52,549 nt of DNA from NCBI GenBank assembly GCA_001662425.1, contig BDDC01000019.1, positions 1-52,549 of the forward strand, read 5' to 3'. The position numbers were made by a program, and so were the translations under genes. The notes beneath the pieces were generated by a model, which did not search any database, had not been told where the DNA came from, and saw only the letters and a program-made list of their open reading frames with translations. This stretch comes from Chlamydomonas sphaeroides (taxonomy: Eukaryota > Chlorophyta > Chlorophyceae > Chlamydomonadales > Chlamydomonadaceae). Below, in pieces: positions 41,441-52,549 of this stretch (the first letter of the stretch is position 1; the number at the start of each line of letters is the position of its first letter).

Positions 41441-44400
41441 ATGCTGCTGCCTTGGCGCCGCAACACCCTCGCTTTGGCCGCACCACGCAGGTGCCGCGGC
41501 GTCGCTCCAGCTGCCTCGCGCCAGGCGCTCAGCCGGCGGGGCGTGCAGGTGAGGCCGGCGGGCGCGACCTCGGGCAGCCCGTAACGCCTACGCCGGCGCC
41601 CAGCCGCGCCCCTACAGCCGTTGCCTGCTGCGCTGCGCCTCGCTGCGCCCCCTGCCATCACGCGTGTCACGCACCTCCACGTGAGCTCCACCCCACAGGT
41701 TCCCCTAACCCATGCCAACGCCATGACCCACGCCAATGACAGGCCGCCGTCCGCTCGCGCCCGGCGGCCCGGCGCAGCGCCTGCCTGCCGGTGCGCGCCT
41801 CCCTGACCGTCAAGGACGGCGCCTCGGGCGTGGAGCACCTGCTGGCCCAGAAGTTCTGGTGAGCAGCCTCTCCCCTTGCAGCCCCTCCCTCCTGCAGCCC
41901 TTCCCTCCCGGCAGTTGCGTCGCACCAGAGCACTCCAGCACTCCAGAACCTGTGGCCCGCTGCTCCCATGCCAGTGCTCAGGCAGGCGCCGCAGTCGCGT
42001 GCGCCCTGCCGCTGCCAACGGGCGGCGCACCAGCATTTCAGCAGCGCTAGCTTCCGCGTGTTATACTAATACTTTCCTTGAAATAAACACAGCGACTCGC
42101 TGCACGCCGTAGACGTGCGCTAGGCAAGCCCCTCTGCTCGATGCCAGTCCCCTGTGCGGTGCTCTACCCCCGTGCGTGCGCAGCGTCAGCGCCCTGGCGC
42201 AATGGCGCGCCAGCTCCAGCCCCCGCTGCTTGGTCCGGCAGATGGCCTCGGCCGTGCCTAACAGTGTGCCCCCCGTGCTCGTGATTGTAGGCTGGGCGAC
42301 GCGTACCGCTGCCTTGGCGCCGCTACGCGCAGCAAGAAGATTGTCTTCGTCAACGTGCAGGTTCGGGGGCGCTGTGGCTTATCAGGCTGAGGGGCTGGCC
42401 TGTCCTCCCGTGACGAGGCCGATGCGACCCACGCTGCAGCGCCCCAGGCGCGCTGGACAGTGGGGCACGGCCCGCCATATCCGTCTGGCGCCACTTAGGG
42501 GCCCTGCTTATTGCCGCTTGCGGACGCCTGCGCTGCGTGCGGGCGCCCGTGCAGGCTTATGGCCGTGTGCCGCGTGCAGGCTACAGAGCCCAATTGACGC
42601 GCTGTGCGTCCCCCTACTTCACAGCCCCCTGCTGCCCGCCCCCTTGTCCCACACCGCGCCGCCGGCAGGTCTACTCCGTTGCCGCCTATGTGGAGGCGGG
42701 CAAGGTGGGCCACCTGTTTCATCAGCACATAGGAACAAGCACCACGCGGGGCCACCTAGTGCCTAGCACGACACCCTAGCACCCCGGGCGGCACCTCGGC
42801 GCGGGGCTAGCAGCGTGCAGCTCCCAGGGCCAGGCGCCGCTACCCCTGCCAGCACGGCGAAGAGCGGACGGTGCGGGCGCTGCAGACGTGCGCCCCGCCG
42901 GCTCCCCCCCGTCCCCCAGGCGGCGCATGAGCTGGGCATTCGGTCCCGTGGAGGTGCGAGGGCGCGTGGCGCGGGGTGGGGCGCCAGGAATCGACTGGGT
43001 GTCAAGGCCTCTGCGACTCGTCAACCGGGCTACATGGGGCGGGAGTGCGGGGTTCGCGCCAGCCGCCTGCGGGTGGTGCAAGGGCATGGGTGCCGTGATG
43101 GGGGCCAGGGGCATGGGTGCCGTGATGGGGGCCAGGGGCGCGGGTGCCGTGATGGGGGCCAGGGTCGTGGGGCCCCACAACGGCGGCGCACAGCCCCGAC
43201 GCACATGGCCGCGCCCGTGAGCACGTGCCAGCGCATGGGCCCTCGCCCCTCCACCCCGCAGGCTTCTTCGAGAATGATGACGACTATGCCTCCGCCATCC
43301 TGGACGGGGCCTTCCACAAGGCGCTCGTGGTGGGTACGAGGCCCAGTGTCGGCACAGTGCAGGGCCCCAGCCACGACGTGCCGACCCTTGGCGCTAGCTC
43401 AAGCGAGCTTGCGCCCATCATCGCGCCCCTGTCCGTGCCGTTGCCCGCCGCAGCTGCACCTTGTCCGTGACGTGACGGGCGAGCAGTTCGCTGAGGTACG
43501 CGGGCGGCACGGCTGTTGGTGATAGGTGGGGCTTTTGTTGTGCATGTGGGCAGCGAGGAGCAGGGCTTGCGGGAGCCGTGCTTGACATAGAGAAACACAA
43601 TCGGCACGGGGAAAGGGGCGCTCCCCCCCACCCCGGCGTCCGTCTGGGGCTGCCATTGTTCAGCTCGAGAGCGGCACTGTATCGTCGGACTTGTTTGAGA
43701 AAGCGGCTGGCCGTCCGCGCCTCTTGCCGCTTGCCGCACGTGCGCATGAGCAGCTTGCATCCAGCGAGGGCTATCGAGTTCTGGGGCTGGACGCGCGCCC
43801 ACCCCCCTGCTATGGCCCTACTGCTCACGAACCAGTAACGCGACAGGAGCACAGGTGATGCTCATACCAGCAACCTTCACGCCCGCCCTCCTGCTCCCTG
43901 TCCGCCGCCCCAGGCCATCAACAAGGTGCTGCTGCCCCGCATGCAGCTGGCGGGTGAGCCAGGCGGGGCATAGGGTGGGAGGGACCGGTTTCCTAGGCCC
44001 TAGCCCCGTGGCGCTGCCGTCGCGTCCATCGGCGCTGCGTGGCTAGCGAAGGGCCATGCATGAGCGCTCCTGTGAGTGCTGGACGTGGGCTTCGGCATGG
44101 CGGCTAGCGCTGTGGGCTTCGTGCGTAGAGCGGAGGGTGCAGCGTGGTGAACAGACGGGTCGGACACTGTCAATAGATAGCCTCTCCGCCGGGGCATTCT
44201 ATGAGGGACCAGCGGAGCTAGGATGCAGCTAAACCCGCCCATTTCGACCAGGTGACACGGCGTCTCTGGACAAGTTCAACGAGCTCTTTTTCTCGAAGAA
44301 CCTGGTCAAGGACACCGAGGTGGTGCTGCTCGGCACGTGAGTATGCAGGCTGGCGCCGAGCGGAAGCGTGGCCTCGGGGCCGCCTCGGGCTCGGCACTGA

Positions 44401-44863
44401 GCTAGCATGACACGAAGCATGCTGTGCCTGCGTAAGGCGCGACATGGGCGCATTTGTGTTCAGCGAGGCGGGCGTCAAGGCTGCGGGTGTGGTCATGACA
44501 CGGGCGCGCGGCTGACCCCTGCACGCCTGCACGGCTGCGCCCCCACTCAAAACCCGCCCTCATGCAGCATGGCGGGCGAGCTCGACGTGCTCGTGACGCC
44601 GCCCGTGACGGCGCCGCAGGACTACGGCAAGGTGCGTGCAAGCCGCAGAGCCGGGCCTGGGCGTCCGCATCGCACCGCCCCTCACCGCCCTGCCCTGCTG
44701 CCAGGCCGCGCCCGAGCTGCGCATCGCGAGCCCGGCGCTGTGCCGCGGCATGATGGAGCTCTTCTTCGGCAGCACCCCGGTGGTGCCCGAGGCGCGCGCC
44801 GAGTGGGTCAAGGGCGCCAAGTCGCTGCTGGAGAGCGACGTCGTCAAGCGGAACACGGTGTAG
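41441..44863 (+). CDS. Chalcone-isomerase-fold (CHI-like / fatty-acid-binding type) protein, plastid-like leader
   Basis: Eleven exons join in phase: 41441-41490, 41778-41858, 42291-42360, 42669-42704, 42920-42953, 43262-43329, 43454-43495, 43914-43953, 44252-44336, 44568-44631 and 44705-44863, for 242 residues. The Arg/Ala/Leu leader MLLPWRRNTLALAAPR looks like a transit peptide. The core follows the CHI fold order: LTVKDGASGVEHLL, ATRSKKIVFVNVQVYSVAAY, then FFENDDDYASAILDG, LHLVRDVTGEQFAEAINK, LDKFNELFF, TEVVLLGTMAGELDV and the C-terminal helix pair ASPALCRGMMELFFGSTPV. Plant relatives with this pattern are fatty-acid-binding (FAP) or non-catalytic CHI-like proteins rather than true chalcone isomerases; which applies here is inferred, and FAP-type is likelier in an alga. 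Exon 1 could instead extend to 41548, but then exon 2 would be out of phase. The intron at 42954-43261 holds a 27-bp repeat. Confidence 0.85.
43082..43165. repeat. 27-bp tandem repeat, three copies, intronic
   Basis: GGGTGCCGTGATGGGGGCCA recurs at 43088, 43115 and 43142 (27-bp period) inside an intron of the CHI-like gene. The linking bases vary slightly. Confidence 0.93.
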
Positions 44864-46371
44864 CGGGGTGATGCTGAGGTGGCCCATGTGTGGGGGGCGG
44901 AGCACGCGGGTCTTCCCTTCTGGGGGTGTAGGCGGATGGGTGGAGCGGGCGCCGGTTGGGAGGGTGGCCATCGGTAGCAGCTGGAAAAGAAATGTAGTGT
45001 GGCAGCGACTGATGTTCGTTGGCTCGCCCGCACGAACCGTTCGACTCGGGCACCAAGGTAGCATAAGTACGAAATAAATGTTTGTGGAATCAGTTGGCGG
45101 AAGTGCGGCTGAAGCCCATGCCAGCCACGAGCACAGACATCCGCTCCGCTCCGCTCCGCTGCTGCTGTGCCTCCAGCTGCTTGGGGCTGAGCGCCCGGAC
45201 TGCTTCCGCCCTGGCGGCTGCAATGGGCGGGGCGGCGATGGGCCGGGCGGCAGAGGGTGGTAGCGGCCGCCGCAAGTGGCCGCGACACAGCGAGAGCGGC
45301 AGCAGCGGCGGCGTGCGTTACGAGACATGGTCCTGCCGTTTCTGGCAGTTAGGGCGGCAAAGTCCTGCCCGTGGGATGAGGGCACAGAGGTCGGTGTGCC
45401 CGAGACCAGGGGAGATCCTGAAATAGTCCGAGCTATGACTGCATCATGACCGTGTGCGTCTGGTCTCGGTTGCCCCTTTTTGGGGTGGGCCATGCATCCA
45501 TGCGCAGCTGGGGCAGGTTTGAGCGTTGCAGTTGTGGCAGCGGACCGACAGGGGAGAGGCTGGGAGAGGGCAGGGTATGACGGCAGTACAGCATGATACC
45601 GACATACGGCATCAGAGTCTGCCACCGGGTGCTTCACATTCATAGCATACCTGGTCCAATTGCACGTTTTCAGACTCACGGCCACAGCACTAGCCGACGT
45701 TCTGCTTAAGGGTTCATTACCAGTCCACCGCAGCCATAACGTGACACACACGAGCTTAGGATGGTTGAAGTAGGAGGAACGACGTCCACGTTTGGGCAAC
45801 AGGTAGCTGCGCGACGAAGGGGCTGAAGAGGGCATGTGCACAGCCGTGGTGCACTACGGCTTCAGGAGAGACCTCAGCGTGCTGCGCGAGCATAATATGT
45901 GCATCAGGTCACCGGGGCCGCGTCGGCCGCGTCGGCAACGAGCGACACACATGCTCGCCATCGAGGCCTTGCGCCTGAGTACGCTAGCTACGTGCTTTTA
46001 CATCGCGCTGTCTCAGATGGCGCCAAATTACCTTCCTCTGTCCCCACCCGTGGAACTGCTCGCAGGCATCAAGTCGAAAGCCCACCGAGCCCCGGACAAA
46101 GATTGGCACAGCCGGCCGGCATGATAGGTTCTGTGGAGGGCAATTTGAGCAGAAGTTGCTTGGAGGTGCGTCACATGCTTCTGAGTAGGGCAATCTGCCA
46201 CGAGCACAGCTGCTACATCATTGCGCATAAGCTTCGAGCCCAGGATACCAGGCGGTGGCTGGAGAGGAAGGGTCGGGCTACGGGGGTGGCACGCTGCAGA
46301 GTGCAGACCCTCCCCACTACCTGTGCCACCCGGCGAACGGTGTGCGTCGGTGCTGCCACCCCATACAACAG
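44864..46371. other. Intergenic and unresolved 5' part of the PG-rich repeat gene
   Basis: About 1.5 kb with the CHI-like 3' UTR, a (CCGCT)n run at 45139-45160, and probably the first exon(s) of the next gene. Candidate first exons are 45834-45907 and 46121-46165 (ATG, 15 codons, donor GTGCGT), but neither joins in phase to 46372 with certainty. Confidence 0.4.
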
Positions 46372-48223
46372 GAACCAGTAAGGGCGTCACAACTGAAGTC
46401 GGGAGCGGCTTTGGCCTACAATCCGAATCGCGAGCGCAGTCAGCGCCATCATTCCGGGTGAGCGGTTTGGTTGGTTGGTACCTGGGGCCATGGGCACGGT
46501 TTCGTAACCCCAAGGCCACAAAACATGCTTGCATGCGTGCACGGCCCTTACCCGTCTGCCTGTTGTGCCAACGAGACCATAACTCCGTCGGCATGCATAC
46601 ATCCCTAACCAGTTCGGCAGCCGCTTCAGACTGGACCACGAAGCAGGGGAGTCAAAGCAGGGCCTCGGCGACGGCTCCTTGCCCTCGCCGTCGCGCTACG
46701 GCAACCCCGGCCCCGGCGCCTACACGGCCTCCCGCATGGCGGCCGAGTCTGTCGGGTGAGCGCGCGCTGCCCGGGGCACGGCCTGCAGCAACGCAGGATG
46801 AGCAGCCGGGGTGAACGAGCAGCAAGCGGGCGTCCGGCGTCCGGGGGGCACCACCCAACACACGGTCTTGCGCACTACCGCCCCACATCGCAGGCCGCAG
46901 AAGCTATCACAAAACCCCACGGCTCCCTTCACACGCGTGGGGACTGAGACGCGCTTCGGCAGCTTCAAGGAGGAGTTCGCCACGCCGTCGCCCGGCTCCT
47001 GGAAGTGAGCCGCGCCGCCGCAGCGCCGCAGCGGCACACCAACCGTCGCCAACCTGCGCTCGCGCTGGGTGCACTCCCGCAGCCGAGCGAACAGCCACAA
47101 CCATGGCCCGCAAAGGAGCATTGCCTCCTTCCTTGCTTTCACTGCGCTGCCGACCTGTCGCTGTCCCCACAGGCCAACGGCGGGTTGGATCGGCGACGCG
47201 CCAACCTACTCGTTCCACGGCTCCGGCCGGCGCGCGGATATCGCCAAGGGCTTGCCCGCCAACACTAGCACAGGCCTGGCCAGCCCGGGCCCCGGCACCT
47301 ACGAGGCGCCATCGGCCCTCTTCAACCAGGCCGCCTCCAACAAGCCCACCGCCGCGCGCACGCGTGTAGGCACCGCTGACAGGTGAGGCTAGCGCGCGTC
47401 TGGGCTGGCGGAATGCCGCGCGTGCCGGGCGGGCGATTGGCGTGCACCTGTCGCATGCTCGCACCGCTACTTGCTGGCGACCTCACGTCGGTCGGCACCG
47501 GCCCTTGCCGCAGGGACCGCTCGCGCGCCGTGTTTGTGTCCAAGGGGCACGAGCGGGAGAACGCCGGCAAGCACTCCCCCGGACCGAACCGGTACAGGTG
47601 AGGCCGCAGCGTGCAGGAACCTCGGGGCGCAAGGGCCCATACGTGGTTCCGGGCTCGCCCCGTGGCGGTCGGGCCTGGCGGCGCGTGGTGGCCTGGGGCA
47701 CGGCACAGCTGCGATGGAACAACACCGGTACCGTTTACTGGCAGCACGGCAACGGGCTCCTTCCCTGACGGCTGTCCGCTGTGCGCTGCCGTCCGCTGCT
47801 GTCCCGCAGCCCCAACGTGTCCATCACATCCAAGGTGCGGCAGTCCTCGGCCTGGGGCTTCGGCTCGGGCGACCGCTTCTCCGAGGTCAAGTCCAACAAC
47901 GGCAAGGACCTCAAGGTACGGTATATGGCTGTGGCGGGCCACCGCAGCTGGGCTTGAATTGCTGCTCCTGCTGCTGCCGAGCGGCTGCGGCTGTCGAGGC
48001 CGCTGCTGGCCGGCTGGCTCCTGCGTGGGCGCACGCTCTGGGGAGCCAGCACAGCACCCTGTACCTGTGCAACTGATCCCGCACATAGCACGCACGCGTT
48101 GTAGCATTGGCACGCACTCGCTACCCTGTAGCGTACCTGTACTCGCTCGCTGTTGCGCTCACCCGGCAACTCGTGCTGCTCATCCAGGTGCTCACGCCGG
48201 GCCCCGGCTCCTACGTGGTGTAG
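46372..48223 (+). CDS. Sperm-tail PG-rich (SHIPPO) repeat protein, ciliary; 5' end missing
   Basis: Seven exons, 46372-46457, 46613-46755, 46894-47004, 47173-47382, 47514-47597, 47810-47915 and 48188-48223, give 258 visible codons ending YVV-stop. Five PG motifs recur at intervals: NPGPGAY, PSPGSW, SPGPGTY, SPGPNRY and TPGPGSY. Between them are basic/aromatic segments (SGFGLQSESRAQSAPSFR, FTRVGTETRFGSF, WGFGSGDRFSEV). This layout defines the STPGR/SHIPPO family, whose members sit in or along ciliary and flagellar microtubules. Most junctions fall just after or within a repeat, with phase-2 donors (AG|G, GG|G) repeated, suggesting repeat-wise exon duplication. The first visible exon needs one upstream base, so at least one exon is missing. 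A structural role in the flagellum is inferred from the family; it is the only ciliary gene in the window. Confidence 0.82.
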
Positions 48224-49345
48224 CCTACGGGAGCGGGAAGCGCTGCTGCGGCGTCATGCTACTGGACCGCCTTCCAGGCTACAGGAGTGGGTCCGGTGGG
48301 TGTGGGGCAGCTTGGGCGCCCGAACACCAGCGTGCTCCATCCCGGCTGTGGTCTGCCGGGCGTTATAGTTGGTACACAGTTCCCATTCTGATGGGGACAT
48401 CCTTGTCGGACCGCATACCGTACGCCTGGGCGGGCGCGTGTGTGGCGTTGCCTGTTTTCTGTGGGGCCTTTGGGGGGCTATGTCACGGCTGGTAGGTAGG
48501 CTGTACGCGTAGATACCGTAGCCGGTCGCTTCTCATGGCCGCGGTGCTATCATGTAGCAGTTAAGCGTGAGGGCGTTGGCTGCATTGGGCGTTCGGGGCG
48601 CCGAGGCACGCCGCGAGGCGTGGTCTGTTAAGACATTGCCGTGCTCCGTCGGGCTGCCGCTGTTCGTGGCTTGGTTGCAAGTATTGTGGGCATAGTACGG
48701 CGATGTAGCTGCCTATGGCGCGCTTGCGCTACAAGTGCGCCCCATGCTGGTCACGTAGATGGATTGTTGGACTTTAATGCGCATGCATGCAAGACAGTAA
48801 GCGGGGGACCGGATGCATCACCACACGGCTTTCCCTGCTTTCCCTTGCCAAAACCGACTGCCCGCACCGCACCGACCGCACCGCCTTCCTGTGTTCCCTC
48901 ATGCGCACAACGTTCCAACTCCAGCTTTGCAGCCGCTTGGAGACCTGAACAGAGCACGAAAACTGATACCGGAAGCAGCGCCAACCCGAGCCAGCATGCA
49001 TTACCGTGTCTCCAGAGAAACAATCTACCGATTTCCCGCGCCCCACCCGGTTGCAACCCGAACCATTATTGTTGCCTCTTGCACACCGTGGCGTGCCCTT
49101 CCACTGTATAGCCAGCGTACCCATTACGGCAATGCCCATGTCATGCAGTGCTGCACCTCCATCCCAACGCGAAAGAACCCATTCGCATTCGTCGTCCGCC
49201 AACATCCGTTTCCAAACGTTGGCCAGGTGTAGCCCGGAGGATCACACCGGGCCTAAGCTGCTACCACTGGGGTTATGCTTAAGCGGCTGACGCATTCTAT
49301 GGCTTGCGGGTGCTCCTCCACGCGTACAGTCTACCACATGCCGCC
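48224..49345. other. Convergent intergenic region
   Basis: About 1.1 kb between the plus-strand PG-rich gene and the minus-strand kinase, so both 3' UTRs should lie here. GC drops toward 48980-49160. No gene recognised. Confidence 0.5.
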
Positions 49346-52300
49346 TCACAGCCGGGTCAGCGCTTCGAGGTCCGCCTTCACTGCAAGCAACGCTTCCACC
49401 ACGCCCGCGATGGCAGGCCGTGCAGTGCCGGACGCGTGGAAGCAGTCCTTGGCCAGCCGCGAGTAGCGCGGCGGCGTCTCGGGCCTGAACTCCAGCTCGG
49501 CGGTGTTGAGGGAGGGGTAGGTGCGCAGGCGCACGCCCATGCGCCAGGGCGGCCGGCAGCCGTGCTGCAGCTCCCACAGCATGATGCCCAGCGAGTAGAT
49601 GCTGCGGGGGTTGTGGGGGAGAGGCGGCATGAGAGCATGGGGGGTGGGACAATGGCCAGGCTGGAACTAAAGCAACGGTCGGGTTTCAACCTGCCCCTTG
49701 CCAGCGGGCCCTGGGAACGAGCACGCCCGCTAGGCTGCGCAGTCAGGTCCCGTCACCTACTCGGAGCTCTTTCCAATCTTGCCGGACAGAATGACCTCCT
49801 GTTGCAGCGCACAACAAGGGCAACCTCAGCTGATGACGGCACGGGCCCTGCACCCGACTGCCAACACCATGCCGCCAGACTGCTGCAGTGAACAAGCTGT
49901 GCATCGCTGAGTGCTAGCCAACAGAAGCCGCTGCCCTCACCGGCGCGCAGTAGTAGGGCGAGCCCTGGAACAGGTTGGACAGGTGTGACTCGCCCTCGGC
50001 CATGCGCACGCTCAGCCCGAAGTCCGCCACTTTGAGGCAGAAGCCCAGCGGGGTGCCGGGCGCGCGCATAAGCAGCACGTTGTTGGGGTTGAGGTCGCCT
50101 GCCGAGGGGACAAGGTGGCAGGAGCACAGACGTAGCGGCATGTTATCACAGCCCTCTATCCTTCCACCATCGCTTCACGCCGCTACCTGCAGTGGCTGCT
50201 ACCTGCCCCTGCCATGCCACCCTTTCCCTCCTATCCCCACCGTGCACGATGTTCTTGTCATGAATATGCTGCAGGCCGCGGGCAATCATCAGCGCAGCCT
50301 CCACGCAGCGCAGCGCAGCGTCCAGGCTGCTGGCCGGGCGCCCGGGCACGTCGCTGGGCAGCTCGTCCAGCGCAGGCCGGCTGGGCACGGCCGCAGCACC
50401 ATCCGGCGACCCGCCTTGCCCGTTCCCGGCGTTCCCTGCCGCCGCCGGCGGCGTTGCATCGTGGGTGGGCGACGCGCGGCCGCCCTGGCCGCCGTTTTCG
50501 CTGCTGCCGCTGCTGGCTCGGCTGCCAGCCACGGCCACAGAGGCGGCCGGGCCGCTGCCAGCAGAGGCGGCACCACCCTTTGCGCTGCCCCCGCTGCCGT
50601 CGCTTCCGGTTGGCGAGGGCTTGCGCTTGAGCGTGGGCAGCCGGAGCTTGGAGCGAGGGGGTGACGCCTTGGCCGGTGTGAGGTAGTACCCGCAGTCCAC
50701 CAAGCGCCGCAGGGGCCTACAGGGCGAGGTTAGGGCAGGGACCGTCAGCCTCAACCCTGGTGTGCTCGTCCGGCACCGTTGGCAGCAGAGGCAGCGAGGC
50801 ACGCGGAAATCTTGCAACGTTGGCGACGATGCGGATGCCGACGACACCTCCCTGGCACAGCCCCCGTCTGCCTCTTCGCAGCCTCGAGGATTGCGCAAGG
50901 GCGTTCTAGGGCGCCTCGGGTGCAGTGCAGACTCTTTTTAGTGTAGGCGTTGCTCGAGCACATGCCCTCCTGTCAAAGCCTGTCGCGACGGCCCGCCTGG
51001 ACTCACCCGGCGTCGCAGTACTCCTGGATGATTAGCAGCCTCCAGCCGCCTCCCTGCTGCGCCAGCTCGGGTGACAGCGACGCAAACTCGTGCTGCACCT
51101 CGCTCAGCTCGTACGAGTAGGTGGTGCTGTGGAGAAGGAAGGGCAGAGAGCAGCGCTGGCGTTAGAGTCAGGGCCACGTAAGGAGTCACAGCAGGTAAGG
51201 CGCAATCAGCAAGGGCTAGCCAACTCTGTACCCGGCCACTCACACAATGTTGGGGTGCGCCAGGTTGGAGCTGATGGCCGCCTCCATCAACGGCCGGTGC
51301 TGGTGCCGCGCGTTGCTGTCAGATCCGAACACCATGCTCTTAATCGCGACCTGCAATTGGGGCGCCGCACGCGGAAATTGAGGCAAACCCGTATGGCGTA
51401 AGCGCCAACGCATTCCTCACAGCACGCCCTCCCTCTCAGCAACCCGGCCCTCCCGCTCACCGGCAGGCCCCTCCACGTGCCGCGGTAGACGGTGCCGTGC
51501 GCGCCCTTGCCTAGCAGCCCGTGCACCTCCAGCTGCTTGTCCGTGACGCCCGTGCCAAAGGCCTGGATCATGCGCTGCATGGCCTCCAGATGGGCTGGCC
51601 CGCCGCTGCTAGTCGTGACCGCGCTGGCGGCCTGCGAGGCGCTGGTCTGCACCGTCACGTTTGAGCCGGGCGCCATGCCCGTCAGCAAAGTGCTGCCCGG
51701 CCTCGTGCCTCCTAGCCGGCCAGGGCCGGTGCCGTGCTGCCCAAGGATCGCCGTCGTGCTAGGCGGCTGCTCGAACGAGTCCGTCGCCGGCGCGCTGAGG
51801 CCGCGCGGCGGCAACACCGACGCGCCCGCGCCGGACCCAGAGCCCGACGCCGCGGCCGAGGCGTCGGGCGGGCCCAGCGCGCGGGCGCTGCCGCTGATGC
51901 CCACGCCTGCGCTGCTAGTCACATTGCCGGTCATGGTGAGGGATGTGCTCGCGCCGATCCCGGCCGAACCCGAGGTCTTGCTGCCCTTGTCAGCGCCGCG
52001 GTCAGAGTCGTTCGTCTGGCGCGCCCCCTGCCGCAGAACCTGGCTGCTGGTCGTTAGCTCCTGGCTCGCCATCGTTTGGGCGCGGCCCTGACTCGGCCCG
52101 GCGCCTCCTGCCTCGGTGTCCCCGTTGCGCAGGTACTTGTTATAGGCGGCGTTGCCGTCACGGGCACGCCGCCGTCGAACGATGATGACCGCAGCCGCGG
52201 CGGCTGCGAGCAGCGTGCCGCCGACCACGCAGCCGACGATAACGCCGATGGCCCAGCCCTGCAGGCCACCGTCGTCGCCGCCGCTGGGGTCGCCGCGGTC

Positions 52301-52549
52301 GGGCGGCACGCCGGCGGCGGTCAGGTTAACAACGACGTTGCCGACATTGCGATCCGGCAGCCGGAAGGTCACATCCATCATATCGTAGCGCGGCGTCGCG
52401 CCGGAGGTCACGGCGACATCACCCGTGCCTTGCACCCCGACCAAGAGAGTGTCACGAATTGTGAAGAACGCCCGCACCGCTGCCACGAGGCCGCGGTCAA
52501 AAGACCGGCTGCTGGGGGGCTGCAGCCCCGCCCTGGCCTCCTCCGACAG
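49346..52549 (-). CDS. Receptor-like protein kinase (TKL-like), N-terminus beyond window
   Basis: Seven visible exons on the minus strand (52549-51461, 51350-51244, 51126-51007, 50716-50241, 50098-49941, 49798-49761, 49601-49346) give 747 residues, open at the window edge. The visible ectodomain end (AFFTIRDTLLVGVQG) leads to one membrane helix (WAIGVIVGCVVGGTLLAAAA, then VIIVRRRRAR). A ~200-residue Ser/Gly/Ala/Thr-rich juxtamembrane region comes next. The kinase has LLGKGAHGTVYRG, VAIK, HPNIVTTYSYEL, EYCDAGPLRRLVD, IVHGDLNPNNVLL, VADFGLS, GSPYYCAPEV and SDIYSLGIMLWEL, ending KADLEALTRL. About 130 residues of low-complexity Ser/Gly/Pro sit between the hinge and helix E. The catalytic loop reads HGDLN rather than HRDLK, keeping the catalytic Asp and the metal-binding Asn but replacing the usual Arg and Lys. 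That form occurs in some non-RD TKL kinases, so activity is likely but not certain. Confidence 0.85.

Noticed and set aside
44402..45841. Minus-strand 479-codon open frame downstream of the CHI-like gene
   Set aside because: It overlaps secure CHI-like exons at one end and consists of Pro/Ser/Arg-rich sequence without any family motif.

Overview
The window reads as nuclear DNA of a green alga, probably of the class Chlorophyceae. Evidence: very high GC; genes broken by many short introns of roughly 60-400 bp with GT(GCG/GAG)...CAG borders; long Ala/Gln/Gly/Pro tracts; plant-type sulfate assimilation (an APS reductase with a fused thioredoxin domain); a chalcone-isomerase-fold protein with a plastid-like leader; a PG-rich ciliary protein; and receptor-like kinases. 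No species call is possible from the sequence. All exon models were built by eye from splice sites, reading-frame phase and family motifs. They close in frame, but they have no transcript support.

Layout. 1-663 (+): C-terminus of an Ala/Lys/Glu-rich helical repeat protein. 1810-3143 (+): PCNA, 4 exons. 4048-7371 (+): PHT4/SLC17-type MFS anion transporter, 13 exons, 5' end unresolved. 8641-20968 (+): a giant (about 3,150 aa) DUF627/DUF629-type ubiquitin-hydrolase-related protein in 18 exons, with huge low-complexity inserts and no visible hydrolase domain. 21547-23749 (+): RAD6/UBC2-like ubiquitin-conjugating enzyme, 9 exons, two of its introns apparently GC-AG. 23750-27360: gene-poor tract with several tandem repeat families, an assembly gap (26545-26554) and weak coding remnants. 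27363-34949 (+): secreted, single-pass receptor-like protein kinase that needs a 5-nt and a 9-nt microexon. 36061-36448 (+): broken tyrosine-recombinase fragment. 37229-41105 (-): plastid adenylylsulfate reductase, 13 exons, with degenerate copies of its 3' end just past the stop codon. 41441-44863 (+): chalcone-isomerase-like protein, 11 exons. 46372-48223 (+): sperm-tail PG-rich (SHIPPO) repeat protein, 5' end unresolved. 49346-52549 (-): a second receptor-like kinase, running off the window.

How the genes relate. Most are ordinary housekeeping neighbours on both strands, as usual in a eukaryotic nucleus. One thematic grouping stands out: PCNA (with the modifiable Lys164 present), a deubiquitinase-related scaffold and a RAD6-like E2 lie within 22 kb on the same strand. 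RAD6 is the E2 that acts on PCNA Lys164 in other eukaryotes. This may be coincidence. I see no CRISPR array, tRNA, rRNA or intact transposon, and no clear novel multi-gene system.
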